Source of the DNA: Candidatus Caenarcanales bacterium
GTDB taxonomy: Bacteria; Cyanobacteriota; Vampirovibrionia; 2-02-FULL-35-15
NCBI GenBank assembly: GCA_020050435.1
Contig: JAGVKQ010000005.1
Coordinates: 62,001-126,000 of the forward strand
DNA: 64,000 nucleotides
Reading direction: 5' to 3'
Numbering within the stretch: position 1 is the first letter of the stretch; each line of letters begins with the position of its first letter. Below are positions 17,449 through 26,748 of this stretch, piece by piece. Both the position numbers and the translations under genes were made by a program. The notes under the pieces were generated by a model. That model was not told the DNA's origin and did not search any database. It worked only from the letters and a program-made list of their open reading frames with translations.

Positions 17449-19080
17449 TTATAATCCGTATTCTTTCCATTTTTTGTTAACTAATTCACGTGTGGCTTCA
17501 TTCATTATCATTTCATCAGGCCATTCTCTGGTATAACCTTCTGATTTCCATTTTTTTGTAGCATCAATACCCATTTTTCCTGAAATCCCCATATTAGTTG
17601 AAGCATGGTCGAGAATATCGGTAGGTCCTTCTGTGAATATAGTATCTCTTTTAGGATCAGTATTTGCAAAAACTCTAAAGGCTACATCTGAAATGTTTTG
17701 CACATCTACATCTTCATCCACAACAATTACATACTTTGTAAACATTATTTGTCCTATGCCCCATATTGCATTCATGACTTTTTTAGCATGAGCAGGGTAT
17801 TTCTTTTTAATGCTTATAATGGCGCAGTTATGAAAAACACCTTCCAATGGTAAGTTCATGTCTACAATCTCAGGTAAAAATACCCTTAAAAGAGGTAAGA
17901 AAATTTGTTCAGTAGCCTTACCCATATAACAATCTTCCATTGGTGGCTTACCTACGATAGTGGTGACATAAATAGGATTCTTACGATGAGTCATACAGGT
18001 AATGTGAAACTTTGGAAACATTCCAGGAAGACTATAAAAACCAGTATGATCACCAAAAGGTCCCTCTACACCTAACTCATCTAAATCTACATATCCTTCA
18101 AGTATTATTTCTGCTTGAGCTGGTACTTCTAAATCTATCGTTTTACACTTAACTAGCTGAACAGGTTCAGATCTTAAAAACCCTGAAAATATAAACTCAT
18201 CTACACCAGGTGGAAGTGGCGCTGAGCCTGCATACATAGTGGCTGGGTCGCAGCCTATAGCTACTGCCACTTCCATCTTTCTAGAGGACTGAGGACTGAG
18301 GACTGAGGACTGAGAGTCAAGAACACCTATATTAGCTCCATATGAAATTGTTTTTGAACGATTTTCCATTCCCAATCCAGCTTCAAGTCCTAAATCATCT
18401 ACCCTTTGTCCACGATTTAAGTTTTCTATTTTTTGTTCTTTTAGTCCCATAGTCCCGTGGTCCTGTAGTCCTTGTTCTACATAATTCTGTGCTCCATCAT
18501 GGTGTTTATGCCAGTGCATAAAAGCAGTACAGTTATCAATCTTTTGAATTCTATACATTCCCACATTTCTAATTCCAGTTTTAGGATCTTTCGTAATTAC
18601 TGTAGTCATTGTTATAAATGGGGCAGCATCTAGAGGCCATGCCGTAATAATAGGGATTTTATCTAATATTGGCTCTTTAGGGTCTGTTATCACGACTTCC
18701 TGGCATGGACCACTAGAAACCATCTTAGGAGGAAATGATGCTACCTCTGCTAATTTAGGCAACATGCTTAATTTCCCCAAAATACTATCAGGGACCTTTT
18801 TATCAAGGAACTTTTCAATCCTAATTGCAATCTCTTTAAAAGAATTAATACCTAAAGCTAAGTTCATTCTTTCATATGAACCAAGGGCATTGATTAAAAC
18901 AGGAATCTGATACCCCACAACATTTTCAAAAAGCAAGGCTTTATTTTTATCTCCTGGGCCTTTAGAGACACGGTTAGTTATTTCAGAAATTTCTAGGTAA
19001 GGGTCGACATCAGCTTTTACTCTTTTAAGCTCTTTTTTTTCTTCTAGCTTGTCAATAAATCCTCTTAAATCTTTGTACAT
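17449..19080 (-). CDS. ubiD: UbiD-family prenylated-FMN decarboxylase
   Basis: 543 residues, some 50-60 more than usual. Core signatures are present: NALGSYERM, NVGMYRIQKID, HWHKHHDGAQNY, VAIGCDPATMYAGSAPLP, the catalytic-Glu region LGVEGPFGDHTGFYS, and IVGKPPMEDCYMGKATE. Enzymes of this family use prenylated FMN made by UbiX; the usual role is 4-hydroxybenzoate decarboxylation for ubiquinone, or the menaquinone (MqnP/futalosine) path. Residues about 203-267, between HHDGAQNY and EVAVAIG, are a long extra segment with two simple-repeat tracts in its DNA. It is the first gene of the ubiD-PAP2-pmbA-pyrF run. An AAGGCAGG site precedes the ATG. Confidence 0.9.
   Translation of the reverse strand: MYKDLRGFIDKLEEKKELKRVKADVDPYLEISEITNRVSKGPGDKNKALLFENVVGYQIPVLINALGSYERMNLALGINSFKEIAIRIEKFLDKKVPDSILGKLSMLPKLAEVASFPPKMVSSGPCQEVVITDPKEPILDKIPIITAWPLDAAPFITMTTVITKDPKTGIRNVGMYRIQKIDNCTAFMHWHKHHDGAQNYVEQGLQDHGTMGLKEQKIENLNRGQRVDDLGLEAGLGMENRSKTISYGANIGVLDSQSSVLSPQSSRKMEVAVAIGCDPATMYAGSAPLPPGVDEFIFSGFLRSEPVQLVKCKTIDLEVPAQAEIILEGYVDLDELGVEGPFGDHTGFYSLPGMFPKFHITCMTHRKNPIYVTTIVGKPPMEDCYMGKATEQIFLPLLRVFLPEIVDMNLPLEGVFHNCAIISIKKKYPAHAKKVMNAIWGIGQIMFTKYVIVVDEDVDVQNISDVAFRVFANTDPKRDTIFTEGPTDILDHASTNMGISGKMGIDATKKWKSEGYTREWPDEMIMNEATRELVNKKWKEYGL
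18284..18317 (-). repeat. GAGGACT heptamer tandem repeat in ubiD
   Basis: Four to five copies of the 7-mer GAGGACT in a row inside the coding sequence; seven is not a multiple of three, so unit changes would shift the frame. Confidence 0.85.
18442..18473 (-). repeat. Simple repeat tract in ubiD insert
   Basis: Degenerate repeats of the form AGTCCCNTNGTCC mark the other end of the extra segment of UbiD. Confidence 0.6.
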
Positions 19081-19236
19081 GTTTTACCTGCCTTATAAGA
19101 CATTATAAAACAGTGCATGATACTTAAGGTAAGGTAAAGAGTCTTTTTTCTGGGTACATTTGTGGGTACAAGTAACATCAAAAAGCACAAAGAATGCTAG
19201 AATGCCAAATGTGTTTTTTGTATAATAAAGGTAACA

Positions 19237-20574
19237 ATGCAAGAAAAATTAATAATATCAGGCGGAAAAAAAATATCTGGTGAATTGGAAATTGCCAGTG
19301 CAAAAAACTCTGTATTAAAGCAGATGGCAGCATCTTTACTCTTTGCAGGACCATTGTGCATAAAAAATGTACCGAAATTAAAAGATGTAGAAAACATGGT
19401 TGAAGTTTTAGAATTTTTAGGTGCTAAAACAAAGTTTATAGGAAACGATCTTGAAATTGATAGCAAAGATGTTTCTGGTGTATTTGCTCCACATTAACTC
19501 GTAAATAAATTAAGAGCATCATTTAATGTTTTTGGTCCGTTAATTGCTAGATTTGGAGAAGCTAGAGTATCTCTTCCTGGCGGTTGTCAAATTGGAGCAA
19601 GAAGACTTGATCTCCATGAAAAAGGATTAAAAGCACTTGGTACTGATATTAATTTAGATCAAGGTTACATGGTGGCTAAAGCTTCAAAATTAGTTGGAGC
19701 AAAAATTTACCTTGATTTACCCAGCAATGGCGCTACTGAAAATATTATGATGGCAGCTGTTTTAGCTAGCGGTGAAACTATTATTGAAAATGCAGCTTGT
19801 GATCCTGAGATTATTGATCTAGCTAATTTTTTAAACTCTTTAGGTGGTAATGTTCGTGGTGCTGGTACGCATACCATAGTTATTAATGGAGTTACTCAAA
19901 GTGATCTTCACTCCACTGTTTTTAGACCTGTAAGCGATAGATTAGAAGCAGGCACATATCTTTTAAGTGCTATTTCTACAGGTGGAGAAATTACTCTTCA
20001 TAACATCGTCCAAGAACATTTACAAGCAGTGACCAGTAAATTAGAAGAAGCAGGAGTAGTTATTAACTACACTGATTCTAGAACTCTTTATGCTAAAGGT
20101 GATAGAAAATTATTCAAAGGAGTAGACATAAGCACAGGTTGGTATCCTGGCTTTCCTACAGACTTGCAGCCAGTTTTTATTCCTTTGCTTGCTATTTCAC
20201 AAGGTACCAGTACGATAAAAGAAAATATTTATGAAGATAGATTTGGAAATGTACCTGACCTTGTAAGAATGGGAGCTGATATAAAAGTAAGCAATAACGT
20301 AGCTGTTATAAAAGGTGTTGAAAGTTTAAGTGGTACCAAGGTAGAAGCTCAAGACATTCGCGGTGGAGCAGGTTTAGTTGTGGCTGGCTTAACAGCTGTT
20401 GGAACGACTGAAGTTACAGGACTTGGTTATATAGATAGAGGATATGAAAATCTTGTGGAGAAGTTGACTTCTATAGGTGCATCTATTACTAGAACGAAAA
20501 GTATTTCAGCTCAGGAAACCAGTGAAGAAAATCTTCACAAAGAAGAAAAGTTAAATAATAAAGCGAAATCATAA
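19237..20574 (+). pseudogene. murA: UDP-GlcNAc enolpyruvyl transferase, in-frame TAA
   Basis: First committed step of peptidoglycan synthesis. One frame runs across both parts: residues 1-86 (with the substrate Lys-Asn in SAKNSVLKQMAA) end at TAA 19495-19497, and the same frame continues without a shift as LVNKLRASFNVFGPLIARFGEARVSLPGGC (catalytic Cys in PGGCQIG), RRLDLHEKG and on to residue 445. The TAA sits at the variable residue of the conserved APYxLVxxMRAS stretch, where another MurA has Glu, Asp or Lys, so a single base change explains it. Everything else is well kept. A ribosome site AAAGG and TATAAT precede the ATG. It may be a recent nonsense mutation, a sequencing error, or read-through; if real, another MurA is needed. 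Confidence 0.85.
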
Positions 20575-20650
20575 ATTGATCTGGATCTAACCCTACGGGC
20601 AGATTAATTCTATTTAATCTACTGTAAAATTTAAGCTATTCATAACATTT

Positions 20651-20679
20651 GGCCTATAGTCTCCATTTCATATAGGAGA
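20651..20679 (+). promoter_or_regulatory. Hairpin covering the ribosome site of 20688 gene
   Basis: CCTATA (20653-20658) can pair with TATAGG (20671-20676), and TCTCC (20660-20664) with GGAGA (20675-20679). Both pairings would mask the ribosome site AGGAGA and they exclude each other. Confidence 0.35.
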
Positions 20680-20687
20680 TTTTATTT

Positions 20688-22190
20688 ATGTTTATATTAA
20701 TGAGTGAAGTAGACTCTATTACGAAATCAATACAAGAAGACAATAAAAGAGTAGAAAAAGAACTTGAAATTGAGAGAAAAAGAAAAGAAGAAGCTAAGCA
20801 GGCTGAAGAAACAAAAAAAGCCAATGAGAAAAAAGCTGCTGAATTAAGAGAAAAACAAGAAGCCACTAGAGCAAAAACTAAAGGTATATTTGGTTTAAGT
20901 AATCCAGAGCAAGCTCAAAGTATTCAACAAAGAAGAGAAACATCTTCTGCTGCAACAAGAACTAAAATCTCAAATAGTGCCCCTGGAGAATCAAGTAAAA
21001 TCGCTAAAGATGCTGTAAATAGTGAGATTAGTAATCTTCAAAATGATTTAGAGTCTCTTCCTGAAGGCCCTAATAAAGCAAGAGACAAGGAAATTTTACA
21101 AAAAGAAATTGCTCAACTTAAGCAGGAGCAAAGACACTCAGCAAAATTTGAATCTGATCAAAAGCAGAAAGAATTGAATGCAGGATATAAAGCAGGAAAT
21201 CGCTATGATAATAGATTTAAAAATGATGTAAACCTTGATCCTGGTGTACAAGAGCAAAGACAAAAAACTCTTGATAAAGCCGATAGAATTTTAAACGAAC
21301 CTGGCTATGCATCGCAGCTTGCTTATAATAATAATCATACTAGTACATTTGGAGATCCTAGTGTATCTTCCTGGGCAAGAGACAGAATGAGGCTAGGAGA
21401 AATGAGCTCTGGTGGTGGAGATGCTGCTGGTGGTAGCAGTGGAATTACAAGAAAAGGCTCAGCTGCTAAAAATGACTTGGCTGGTGGAGATATAGATTTT
21501 AAAAATGCTAAAGGATCAGTATCAAACATTGCTGGTAAAAGATTTTATGCACCGGATAAAAACAAACCTGATGATGTCTATGAAGTAAAAAGAAATCCAC
21601 ATCATGATTTGCATGAAAGTCATCAAGTTGTGAAGCAGATGATTGAAGGTACCTTAGATGAAGACGGAATGAAAGATTTAGGATTAGAGTTTAAAAAGAC
21701 TTCATATAAAACAGAACTTGCTCAGCATAAAGAAAGAAAAGCAAAGGGTATACTTACTCCCGAGCAGACTGAAAGGAAGCAAGAAGCTTTAGCATCAGCT
21801 GCAAGTAGAAAAGAATTTTTACAGGGAAGTTTAGCCCATGCTAATCCAATTCAGGCTTATAAAATACAAGGTAAGTTGGATAAGATAGATAATTTAATTA
21901 CAAGACAGCAAGGAGCTTTAGATAAATCTACTGAGGCTTTAGCTGATGCTTCTCCTGATGCACTAAAGTCTATGGGTTTAGCGAGTGTAGAGCCAGAGAA
22001 AAATGATAGTGGAAGCATAGCCCAATTGTCTTCTAATCTAGATGCAAGTATAGCTTCAAGAGATGTCAATGGTATAAAAGCAGTAGTTAGCAGATTGTCT
22101 GGCAATGATTCGGCTACTGATCTGAATTCAAAAGCTCAAAGCGCTCTTGATCAAATAAATGCAGAAAATAAAACATCAACTGTAGCTTAA
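20688..22190 (+). CDS. Charged hypothetical protein, coiled-coil N-terminus
   Basis: 500 residues. The first 70 are a Lys/Glu/Ala coiled coil; then several polar helical blocks (about 110-165), a Gly/Ser-rich loop (about 235-255), a short His-containing block (PHHDLHESHQVVKQMIEG, near residue 300), and a polar helical end. No signal peptide, membrane segment or known catalytic motif. The start follows AGGAGA at 20674. Its MFIL beginning and leader resemble the gene at 9886-10551. No family is recognised. Confidence 0.7.
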   Translation: MFILMSEVDSITKSIQEDNKRVEKELEIERKRKEEAKQAEETKKANEKKAAELREKQEATRAKTKGIFGLSNPEQAQSIQQRRETSSAATRTKISNSAPGESSKIAKDAVNSEISNLQNDLESLPEGPNKARDKEILQKEIAQLKQEQRHSAKFESDQKQKELNAGYKAGNRYDNRFKNDVNLDPGVQEQRQKTLDKADRILNEPGYASQLAYNNNHTSTFGDPSVSSWARDRMRLGEMSSGGGDAAGGSSGITRKGSAAKNDLAGGDIDFKNAKGSVSNIAGKRFYAPDKNKPDDVYEVKRNPHHDLHESHQVVKQMIEGTLDEDGMKDLGLEFKKTSYKTELAQHKERKAKGILTPEQTERKQEALASAASRKEFLQGSLAHANPIQAYKIQGKLDKIDNLITRQQGALDKSTEALADASPDALKSMGLASVEPEKNDSGSIAQLSSNLDASIASRDVNGIKAVVSRLSGNDSATDLNSKAQSALDQINAENKTSTVA

Positions 22191-22210
22191 GATTGGTGTA
22201 AACTTGCATC

Positions 22211-22498
22211 ATGTCATTTTATAAAGTAATCAAGGATAGAATTAATCTTTCTGTTTATGTCGTTCCACGTTCTTCAAAAACAGAAGTAATTGGTTTGTAT
22301 GGAGACTTTTTAAAAATCAAGTTAAAATCCCCTCCAGTAGATAATGAGGCAAATGAAGAACTAATTAGATATATATCTGAAAAATTAAAAATATCTAAGT
22401 CAAATATTAGAATAGTGTCAGGGCAAACCCAAAAGAAAAAGATTTTAAGTTTATTTGGGGGTACAATAGATAAGATAAAAACATTATTAACGGAGTAG
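22211..22498 (+). CDS. DUF167 / YggU family protein
   Basis: 95 residues. The YggU fold signature is clear: VYVVPRSSKTEVIG near residue 17, LKIKLKSPPVDNEAN near residue 37, and VSGQTQKKKIL near residue 73. The family is widespread and of unknown role. It begins 21 nt after the 500-residue protein and is 4 nt before the first of the twin membrane genes, so it is probably cotranscribed with them. Confidence 0.9.
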   Translation: MSFYKVIKDRINLSVYVVPRSSKTEVIGLYGDFLKIKLKSPPVDNEANEELIRYISEKLKISKSNIRIVSGQTQKKKILSLFGGTIDKIKTLLTE

Positions 22499-22502
22499 AA
22501 AA

Positions 22503-22919
22503 ATGAAAAGCTTAAATGAAACAACTTATTGGCCAAATAATCCACTTTTTCTCTTTCAGTTTATGTTTCTTCCCATGTTAATTTCAGTTATAGATATGTA
22601 TGTTATTCCTAGCTTTAGGGATGATATTGTAAGCAGTGGTAGTATGCTTGTTTTTTTTATATCTTTAATAACTCTTACTCTTGTTACACACAAGGCAACT
22701 TTAACAAATGGTGTAGTTTCAGGACCTGGTGAGTTTAGGATTGTCAGTGGTGTAGATATTCCAATAAATGAAGCTGAATATTACTTCAAGAAAAAATTTG
22801 CATTTATTCCTTACTTTGTAATTAAGCATAAAAACTCAAATAAGGAAATTCACCTAGCCATAATGGATTTTACTAGTAATGTAATTAATGATCTTAAAAG
22901 ACAAATTGACAAGAAATGA
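22503..22919 (+). CDS. Membrane protein, twin copy 1
   Basis: 138 residues with two membrane helices in the first 65, then a soluble part containing VSGPGEFR, IPINEAEYY and YFVIKHKNSNKEIHLA. The next gene has the same plan (WPNN start, two helices, V-x-GP, IPI-x-EAE, VI-x-HK), so the two are tandem paralogues. A PH-like (bPH) fold after the helices is possible but not proven. The stop overlaps the next ATG. Confidence 0.75.
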   Translation: MKSLNETTYWPNNPLFLFQFMFLPMLISVIDMYVIPSFRDDIVSSGSMLVFFISLITLTLVTHKATLTNGVVSGPGEFRIVSGVDIPINEAEYYFKKKFAFIPYFVIKHKNSNKEIHLAIMDFTSNVINDLKRQIDKK

Positions 22920-23353
22920 AAAAGATATTTTGGCCTAATAATGGATATTATATTTCCTTCAGTTTAATGTTAACTACAGGTGTTTTTGCTCTTTACTTTA
23001 AACAATTTGAAATGCCTATGCCGCCCTATGTGATTTTTATGGGCGTTATTTGTACAGCTTACTTCTTTTCACAAAGAATAGTTGTAGACGATAAAACTGT
23101 AAGAGGACCCAGCGCTTATGGGAAAAGAAGGAATAGAACCACTATTCCTATTAGTGAAGCTGAGGCTTTCTATGAAAATAGAAAATGGGGAAACGGTTAC
23201 TTGGTGATAAGACATAAAACCTCTAGCAGACAAATTTACGCACCATTATATTTTTTTTCTAAAGGAACCATTAATGAATTAATGGAAATATTTCCGAACC
23301 AATCTACAAATCAAAACTCAATAAAAGAACCATATGCTGATGATTTAGAATAA
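22916..23353 (+). CDS. Membrane protein, twin copy 2
   Basis: 145 residues, paralogue of the gene just before, with which it overlaps by 4 nt. It has two helices (about 10-60), then VRGPSAYGKRR, IPISEAEAFYE and YLVIRHKTSSRQIYAP. The C-terminal tail is acidic and unrelated to that of the first copy. No enzyme motif. The pair may form a heteromer. Confidence 0.75.
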   Translation: MKKIFWPNNGYYISFSLMLTTGVFALYFKQFEMPMPPYVIFMGVICTAYFFSQRIVVDDKTVRGPSAYGKRRNRTTIPISEAEAFYENRKWGNGYLVIRHKTSSRQIYAPLYFFSKGTINELMEIFPNQSTNQNSIKEPYADDLE

Positions 23354-23475
23354 TGTTGCTCTTTATGTCTAGGATGTCCATTCTTATGAGAGATATTGTG
23401 TGTATGAACATCACTATATATAATAAGACTGTGCATATAAAGAAAAAATTAATTTATAATTTGTTTATGAGGGAA

Positions 23476-23552
23476 GGATTCATCCGATTTATTCGGTGAA
23501 TCCGATCAGGTGAGAGAAAGCGACATATAGAAGCTCAAGCTTGTCTTGAGCT
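23476..23552 (-). repeat. Composite palindromic element, copy 3
   Basis: On the minus strand: a hairpin with arms AGCTCAAG / CTTGAGCT around loop ACAAG (23532-23552), a 28-nt spacer ending GATC, then a 28-nt palindrome GGATTCA...TGAATCC with core CCGA/TCGG (23476-23503). Same order and orientation as the units at 34165 and 35066. It fills most of the 217-bp gap before the patatin gene; the rest (23354-23475) shows nothing clear. Confidence 0.8.
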
Positions 23553-23570
23553 GTAACAAGAAACAAAAAA

Positions 23571-24425
23571 ATGAAATATAATTTAGTTCTTTCAGGTGGG
23601 GGAGTTAGATCATATGCACATATAGGTGTTTATAAATACTGTTTTGAAAACAATATTGAATTTAATGAAATAGTTTCTGTATCAGGTGGTTCTATAATTG
23701 CACCTTTTATTTTTTTAAGAATAAACCCAGATAAGTTAATCAAGTTATTTAAAAGAACAAAAATTCACAGAATGCTTTTCCCATTTTGGTTTGGACCAGA
23801 CAAATTTGAGTTTCTCTTTTTTCAGCCCAGTACCTATAAAGTAGGAGAATGGGTAGAGAAAATAATAATAGAATTGTATGGGAATGATTCTCTTGAAAAT
23901 ATACTAAGTTCAAATAAACTTCATATTATGGCTACTAGAAACCCACTATGTGGAACTAAACTTATGCCTGTGGATATGTTGACTATTACAGATTTAAAAA
24001 ATTCAATTGCTGCTAGCTCATCCATTTCAGGGATTTTTAAAGACCATAAAGTAAATGCTTGTTCTTATATAGATGGTGGACATTGGAATAATTGTCCAAT
24101 TTTCTTCAATTTTAATGATGACTCTTATCCACTAATTACATCGAATCTTGGATATGCAGGACTTGTAGAAAAAGAAGGTGGAAGAATATCTAAGATTATA
24201 AATGGACTTGAAATTATGTCATATGCAAGAGTTCAAGAAGACATAGAAAGATGGAATTTTGAGATGAATTGTAACAAGCGGGGAGAACTTACAGTAATAA
24301 ATCCAGCTGCTTGGAATGTACATTCTCTTGATTTTAATTTAAAAGATTTTCAGATAGATACACTTATAGAAGCAGGTTATAGCGAGGCTAAGAAAACATT
24401 AGAAAATAAGAGTTTATTAGTTTAA
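23571..24425 (+). CDS. Patatin-like phospholipase
   Basis: 284 residues. The patatin block is present: oxyanion loop SGGGVRSYAHIG at residues 7-18, nucleophile Ser in VSVSGGS near residue 39 (the usual GxSxG has Ser in place of the first Gly), and the Asp of the dyad in YIDGGHWNN near residue 165. Such enzymes cut acyl esters in phospholipids and are often found in intracellular or predatory bacteria. No signal peptide. It is followed after 7 nt by the acyltransferase, so the two may act on lipids or envelope sugars together. Confidence 0.88.
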   Translation: MKYNLVLSGGGVRSYAHIGVYKYCFENNIEFNEIVSVSGGSIIAPFIFLRINPDKLIKLFKRTKIHRMLFPFWFGPDKFEFLFFQPSTYKVGEWVEKIIIELYGNDSLENILSSNKLHIMATRNPLCGTKLMPVDMLTITDLKNSIAASSSISGIFKDHKVNACSYIDGGHWNNCPIFFNFNDDSYPLITSNLGYAGLVEKEGGRISKIINGLEIMSYARVQEDIERWNFEMNCNKRGELTVINPAAWNVHSLDFNLKDFQIDTLIEAGYSEAKKTLENKSLLV

Positions 24426-24432
24426 TTCAAAA

Positions 24433-25533
24433 ATGAACTTATTGAAAGAAAAAAAAAGTTTAGATACTCTTACTGCTTTTAGAGGGTTGTTGGCTATGTG
24501 GGTAGTTCTACATCACTATAATTTTGATTTCAAGATGCATAAATTTGACTTTTCATTTTTTGAACCTATTACGAGTAAAGGATATTATGCAGTGGGTGGA
24601 TTTTTTATTTTAAGTGGATTTATAGTTTCTTGTGCCTACTTAAATATGCTTTCAAAATTTAATTTTAAAAATACACTTAAATTCTTTGTACTTAGGCTTG
24701 TTAGAATATATCCCATTCATATAGTAACTATATTGTTTTATGTTTTTGCAGTATATGTCTTCAAATTAAAAATTCTTGAAACCAGTTTTACTGGTATGGA
24801 TTTTGTTTACAATATTTTGCTAATCCATGCTTGGGGTTTTTGTAAAGATTTTTCTTGGAATGGACCTTCCTGGACATTAAGTGCTGAATGGTTTTTATAT
24901 CTTACATTTCCATTTGTAGCTATTTTATTTTCAAAGTTAAAAGGACTTAAAACAAATATTCTTTTAATTGTAACTATTATCTTATTTGAGTATTTTATTA
25001 AAACACAGGATTTAAGTCAGGTGAATTTCTTTTATTTTCACGGAGTTGTAAGAGGATTTTTTCAATTTTTATATGGGGTGATTCTTTTTAATATTTATAG
25101 TATCTTCCCCAAGAAAAACATTCTTTACGACTATATTTCTATTCTTACTTTTCTTTCTTTACTTTTAGTAGTTTATTTTTCAGCAGATCAAATACTAGAT
25201 ATTCATGCTTATTATTCAAATCAAGACATGTTAATCATGCTTTTAATGGCAGGACTTGTATTTTCACTAAGCAAATGCAATGGTCTAATATTGAAAATAT
25301 TTAACAGTAAGTTTCTGCAAAGACTTGGATTGATTTCATACTCTATTTATATGGTTCATACTCCCATTGGTCAAGTAATGCAGAGCTTATTTATTTCTAA
25401 TAATATAAAAAACAATTTGTTTTTTATGCCACTATATGTTCTTTTAGTTCTTGTTGTAGCAGATGTTACTTATAGGTATGTAGAGGCTCCAACCAGGGAG
25501 TATATTAAGAAAAAAGTAAGATTAGTCTGTTAA
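24433..25533 (+). CDS. Acyltransferase 3 (OafA-type) membrane protein
   Basis: 366 residues with about ten membrane helices. Signatures of the family: LDTLTAFRGLLAMWVVLHHY at the N-terminus, including the His pair, then LRLVRIYPIHIV (R-x-R-I-x-P), and SWTLSAEWFLYL. These enzymes acetylate sugars of O-antigen, peptidoglycan or exopolysaccharide. It is probably cotranscribed with the patatin gene. It overlaps the convergent DUF444 gene by 4 bp. Confidence 0.88.
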   Translation: MNLLKEKKSLDTLTAFRGLLAMWVVLHHYNFDFKMHKFDFSFFEPITSKGYYAVGGFFILSGFIVSCAYLNMLSKFNFKNTLKFFVLRLVRIYPIHIVTILFYVFAVYVFKLKILETSFTGMDFVYNILLIHAWGFCKDFSWNGPSWTLSAEWFLYLTFPFVAILFSKLKGLKTNILLIVTIILFEYFIKTQDLSQVNFFYFHGVVRGFFQFLYGVILFNIYSIFPKKNILYDYISILTFLSLLLVVYFSADQILDIHAYYSNQDMLIMLLMAGLVFSLSKCNGLILKIFNSKFLQRLGLISYSIYMVHTPIGQVMQSLFISNNIKNNLFFMPLYVLLVLVVADVTYRYVEAPTREYIKKKVRLVC

Positions 25534-26681
25534 AGTAATTGTTTTTGAACTTTTCTTATCCCCCACAAGGCTCTTAATGCTCCTACGACACTTAAATTAC
25601 CTTTACCAACTTCATCTGAGCCGCCTTCAGTTACCTGGGCAATGCGAATTTCAGAGGATTTATCCCCTAATCTTCTCATTTCTTTTATATAATCACCACT
25701 GCCATAAGTACTTAAAGTTTGTACATAGCCGAACATATTACAGTAAGGAAGAATATCTTCTTTCATAAGTCTAATGCACTCTTCATTATCTTCTCCCCAG
25801 TTATCCCCATCACTAAATTGAATAGCATATATATTCCATTCATCTCCAGAAAAATCTCTTTTAATTATATTTTTAACTACTCCATATCCAGCAGATATTT
25901 TTGTCCCACCACTTTCATGTGTATTAAAAAATGCATCTTCATTACATTCTTTAGCTTCTGCATCATGGATAACATATCTTATTTCAGTTCCAGGGAATTT
26001 TTTCATTAACCAGACCTTTGAAAAGAAAGCTACTCTTCTAGCTAAATCTTTTTGTTCAGTAGTCATAGAACCAGAAACATCCATCATAAAAATAATTGCT
26101 GCATTAGCTTGTGGTTTAACTATAGTTTTAGGATAGTTTCTTACAAAGTCACGACCTTCTGGTATTAACCTTTGTGGTAATTCATTAATTGGAATTCCAA
26201 GAGTTAAAGATCTTACTAAAGCTCTTTTAAATGTTCTTTTCCGATTTCTGGGGCTAGCTGGATGAACCATTGGCTGTGTTCTTCCAGGTGCTATGGTGGT
26301 TATGTTTTTCTCCCCTTTTGGCTCTAAATCTGGAAGATCTAATTCTGTTTTCATCCAATCAGCAAGCTCATCATAAGTAACCTCTACATCTCTTGAATGT
26401 CTACCTGGTTCAGATCCAGCTTCCCCTTGTCCATCTTGTGGGTCGCCCCCACTTCCTATAGGTTTACCGATTTCACCTTCTCCCTGAGCAACACCACCAG
26501 AGCCTTTTTGCCCATGTCTGAAGTGAGGAAGTCTAATATCAGGGGCAGGAATGGTTACAGCTCTTTTCCCTTGCCTACCATTTAGTTCTCCATGCTTAAT
26601 ATATCTTCCAAGGTCTTTCCTCACACGACCTTTTACAATTTCTTTAAAGCGATTATGATCTAAATCAATAGCTCTCGTCAT
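25530..26681 (-). CDS. DUF444 (YeaH/YhbH family) VWA protein
   Basis: 383 residues. Family features: the N-terminal DHNRFKEIVKGRVRKDLG, a Gly-rich basic middle, and a von Willebrand A-like part with MIDAS DVSGSM near residue 203 and later GGT. The family usually lies with PrkA kinase and SpoVR, which are not here. Its role is linked to stress or stationary phase in other bacteria. It follows the aldehyde dehydrogenase on the same strand, with a 32-nt inverted repeat in the gap. Confidence 0.88.
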   Translation of the reverse strand: MTRAIDLDHNRFKEIVKGRVRKDLGRYIKHGELNGRQGKRAVTIPAPDIRLPHFRHGQKGSGGVAQGEGEIGKPIGSGGDPQDGQGEAGSEPGRHSRDVEVTYDELADWMKTELDLPDLEPKGEKNITTIAPGRTQPMVHPASPRNRKRTFKRALVRSLTLGIPINELPQRLIPEGRDFVRNYPKTIVKPQANAAIIFMMDVSGSMTTEQKDLARRVAFFSKVWLMKKFPGTEIRYVIHDAEAKECNEDAFFNTHESGGTKISAGYGVVKNIIKRDFSGDEWNIYAIQFSDGDNWGEDNEECIRLMKEDILPYCNMFGYVQTLSTYGSGDYIKEMRRLGDKSSEIRIAQVTEGGSDEVGKGNLSVVGALRALWGIRKVQKQLL

Positions 26682-26689
26682 AAGAACTT

Positions 26690-26721
26690 TTACCTTTAAT
26701 TTCTTAAATAATTAAAGGTAA
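26690..26721 (-). promoter_or_regulatory. Inverted repeat covering DUF444 ribosome site
   Basis: Two 12-nt perfect arms (TTACCTTTAATT and its complement) around an 8-nt loop. On the minus strand the second arm includes AAAGG, the only ribosome-site-like run before the ATG at 26681. It could be an operator or a hairpin that controls translation. Confidence 0.5.
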
Positions 26722-26748
26722 TTCTACCATGAGTTTTAAAAATCTCAA

